Below are positions 61,301-64,000 of a DNA stretch of 64,000 nt, piece by piece. The position numbers and the translations under genes were made by a program. This DNA is from Heliocidaris tuberculata (Eukaryota > Echinodermata > Echinoidea > Camarodonta > Echinometridae). Each line of letters starts with the position of its first letter. Position 1 is the first letter of the stretch. The notes below the pieces were generated by a model. The model did not search any database, was not told where the DNA came from, and was given only the letters and a program-made list of their open reading frames with translations. Location of the stretch: assembly GCA_025618425.1 (NCBI GenBank), contig CM046832.1, forward strand, positions 56,843,993 to 56,907,992. The letters run 5' to 3'.

Positions 61301-63330
61301 AGCAAATAGTAAAGGCAAAACAGATTATTCAGATGCTAGAATATATGAACAAGCTACACAAGCAATTCTCATTATTATACTGTTTACTAACACCACCTAG
61401 TGTTACCGATTGGTATAATGGTAATGGATAGCGTCATGAGGAGAGAAGTATAGGTAACTGTAGCATGGCGTCATTGATTACACTTTCATTCCATATTTAT
61501 TATACTTTCATTCCATATTAATAGATTACACACCCATTCCATATTATTCATTGTACTTTTAGGTTTTCTCAAAATATAGTTACGTAGTAGTAAAATAAAA
61601 GAATGCACATGTATCAAAAGCCTTGTAGCATGTCCTTGATTCTACTATTTATAAAACTCTGAGAACAAAGCGTGGTGATGAAAGAGAGAAAGCATGCTTT
61701 ACCCCGAATTCTCACTCTTTCAACAAAACAGTTCATCTTTTGTTGCATCAAAGAGGTATTAGGCAATACATGTACCTACCTCCTTGGTTGTATAAATAAC
61801 GAGCCAAGATGGTGTGAGAGTGTCCATTTACCAATGCAGAAGAGCCTTGGAATGTTTACATGACTGGTAACTGGCCACGGACCATTGGTTTTTGTCTCTC
61901 CGACCAATAAGGCATGGGGTAATTTGTCACCTATGGGTTCCCTCACAATACCACCTCTACAGTGCCGTTCGGACATGGCGCAGCAAACCATCAACAACAA
62001 CAACAACAACAAAAAAAGGCTGCTGCACAATAAAAACCATCTTACATATAAGTGAATTGTAAGTGAGGGAAACAGGAAAATACATATAGTTGCGTGCAAC
62101 AAAGACTCCTACGTGTACTCTGTGATTAGTCTTCTGTAATATTCAGAGTTGTGATGCGCACAGTGCCTATGTCATTTCATTTTGCTGCAAGCAGTTGATT
62201 CCAGGTCGTTTACTGTGTCGTGTGTGAACAAGGCCAAGAATGAAGCGATGGAGTGTAGAGATTAGACTGTCTGTACCAGGTGAACCATAGTGACATGGGT
62301 GTTATCTAACTCAGATATTAACCTTTTCCAGCTCAGAAGTTTGTCTATACAAAATTGCATCTTGGAAACTTCCTACTCAAAATATGCCATCAATTCTACA
62401 CAATTATTAATTTGTTTACCTCATGCAGAGATATATTACAATAAATTCTGCTTCAGTGGCCACCTGTCTATAAAGACCACAACTGTTTATGTGTTATCAA
62501 ATAATCCTGTCCATAAAGACCACCTGTCTATAAATACAGTTTTCTCTTGACTCTTCATGAAATTTGGGAGAGGTCCATAATTAAAAGATTTTTTATGCTG
62601 CAAAATAATCAAATTAAAACATTGAATTTACAAGTTGTAACATTTTTTGTCGCAAAAACAGCCATCATGAACAATCCATGATCATTTCACGATATAAGTA
62701 TATTTGGTTTCTCAGTACCTTTCAAACAATTTCATCTTCACAAGTGAAGCATTGTAACTGGAAAACCAACCAGGTTTAATAAACACTTTGTGACATCTTA
62801 GCCAGTGAAAGTTTTTTGTTTCACAGTACATGTACCTTTAAACAATTTCAGCTTCTTCATAACTGAAGTACTGTGACTGAAGGCAAACCAAGCAGATCTC
62901 GCACACAAGACCTGCGTGACACAATGACTCCTCGAGGTGTAACGTCGGCAACCACATTTTATAATTCAAGAGCCGGCAGCATCCCAAAGAGGGGGCTTTC
63001 TCTGGGGACTGAAAGCCAAAGTAAGGTGTGCATGATGGCAGGCTTCTCAGCTGGCTAGCTTCATCTTCTCAGCGGCTTGCCTGGCAAAGTTGTTCAAGCA
63101 TGCTCCAATAAAACAATGTTGATTTCACAGGAATGTCAAAAACATAAACACTATGTTCATGATGGAATGGTTAAAGGAAAATTATCCATTACTGCTCTCT
63201 TACATAGAGTAAGCGAACCATCCCCCAATCTCATGAAATTTCACCAAGATAATCATGATTTGTAGTTGCTGAGAATTCCTCCACAAATATGTGTAAAAAT
63301 ACTTGTCATCCTATATATTGCATCAGCACT
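58301..63330. other. Gene-free upstream region of synapsin
   Basis: No coding sequence was recognised. Patches that are more CpG-rich (58.65-58.80 kb and 60.03-60.22 kb) could be promoter-proximal. Others hold (CTGT)n at 59179-59200, (CAA)n at about 61989-62012 after a possible SINE-like unit, and 'cctgtctataaagaccac' motifs near 62460-62530. Confidence 0.4.
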
Positions 63331-63800
63331 TCAAAGGATGCACCCTACTACACGTAGCAGTATTGCTATCTAGTGGTGTCCTGTTACCAAAGAATTGTAT
63401 TTCCAATGTCTTCAAGAATATCCAAAACAAAGCTCCAGAAGATATCAACTCTATCATCCTACCATATCAGTCTATGCCTCCTGGCCTTCGCTCTGGTACA
63501 GACAGTACCCTGCTCAATGTTCCTTAGACATACACCACAGCTGGTGACAATGCTTTCTAGGCATGTGCTCCTAGACTCTGGAACGATCTTCCAAGATTCA
63601 TTTGTCTGTCCCCTTCTTTGGAGGTTTTCAAGTAACATCTCAAAACTCTGATTTTCAAACAATAATCAAATCAACAATAATATCATTCTTTCACTGCCTT
63701 TTTTTTTTGGTTGTTATTGATGTAAAGTGCTATGAAACAACTTATAGTTTGTACGAGCCCTATAGAAATGTAACTATTGTATTGTATTGTACTGTATAGC
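63330..63800 (+). mobile_element. Decayed 3' end of a CR1/L2-like LINE
   Basis: One frame reads NKAPEDINSIILPYQSM...LRSGT then LLNVP, matching the 'APxYLxxLLxPYxPxRxLRS..LLxVP' C-terminal pattern of LINE reverse transcriptases. After a frame break another frame gives LDSGTIFQD...SSNISKL, the 'LWNxLP...FKxxLK' end. A 3' UTR-like 'taaagtgctatgaaacaa...ccctatagaaatgta' and (TATTG)n follow. Frame breaks show it is dead. Confidence 0.6.
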
Positions 63801-64000
63801 GTATTATGATAAAGTTTTGGTATTAAAGTTCATATAATTCATCCATTTATCTGTTCATTCATTTATATAGTTTATATATATATATAGTCTATTTATATTA
63901 TTGTAGATAGCTATGAATTGTAATTCACTGTTACGAGAGACTTAAGGCAAATGTGAGATCAACCAATTAAATATGATTTAATTTCAAAATAAAGCACATT

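Noticed and set aside
61405..61445. tRNA-like A-box (tggtataatggtaatgg)
   Set aside because: No acceptor-stem pairing or B-box at the right distance; not a tRNA gene.

Overview
This window comes from a large, AT-rich, repeat-rich animal genome. Its content is a synapsin gene on the minus strand whose intron carries TIMP (tissue inhibitor of metalloproteinases) genes on the plus strand. The protein sequences, exon layout, high repeat load and abundance of TIMP paralogues suggest a non-vertebrate deuterostome, most likely an echinoderm such as a sea urchin. The species call is inference; the gene identities rest on clear protein motifs and on splice junctions whose phases all agree.

Layout. 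From right to left on the minus strand, the first five coding exons of synapsin lie at 55933-55692, 53810-53753, 46803-46712, 45036-44880 and 44122-44033. They encode domain A with its conserved N-terminal phosphorylation motif, a short linker and the N-terminal half of domain C. No later synapsin exon was found down to position 1, so 1-44032 is read as synapsin intron 5, at least 44 kb long. Inside that intron, on the opposite strand, are a complete four-exon TIMP (TIMP-B, 20811-36228, TATA box near 20372) and the last two exons of a second TIMP (TIMP-A, 8063-8187 and 10719-10934). TIMP-A's upstream exons were not found in the window. A TIMP nested antisense in this particular synapsin intron is the arrangement known from vertebrates (TIMP1/SYN1, TIMP3/SYN3, TIMP4/SYN2) and from Drosophila. 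Here the nested gene has been duplicated.

The remaining sequence is non-coding. It includes short DNA transposons and MITEs, several with readable terminal inverted repeats and target-site duplications: 2247-3448, 4366-4629, 6235-6391, 9739-10145, 10359-10542, 15354-17848, 18475-18747, 33588-33954, 38989-39136, 42211-42531, about 45130-45652 and 49197-49596. There is also a family of roughly 80-100 bp hairpins, LINE 3' ends near 48.6-48.8 kb and 63.3-63.8 kb, tandem duplications, and many CT/GA, AT, poly-C/G and trinucleotide microsatellites. Sequence right of 55934 is the upstream (5') side of synapsin; it holds possible 5' UTR exon donors near 58.28 and 58.46 kb but no other recognised gene.

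Functionally, synapsin is a presynaptic vesicle phosphoprotein and TIMPs are secreted inhibitors of matrix metalloproteinases. The shared locus is an ancient nested arrangement, not a pathway. No bacterial, viral or CRISPR-type system is present.
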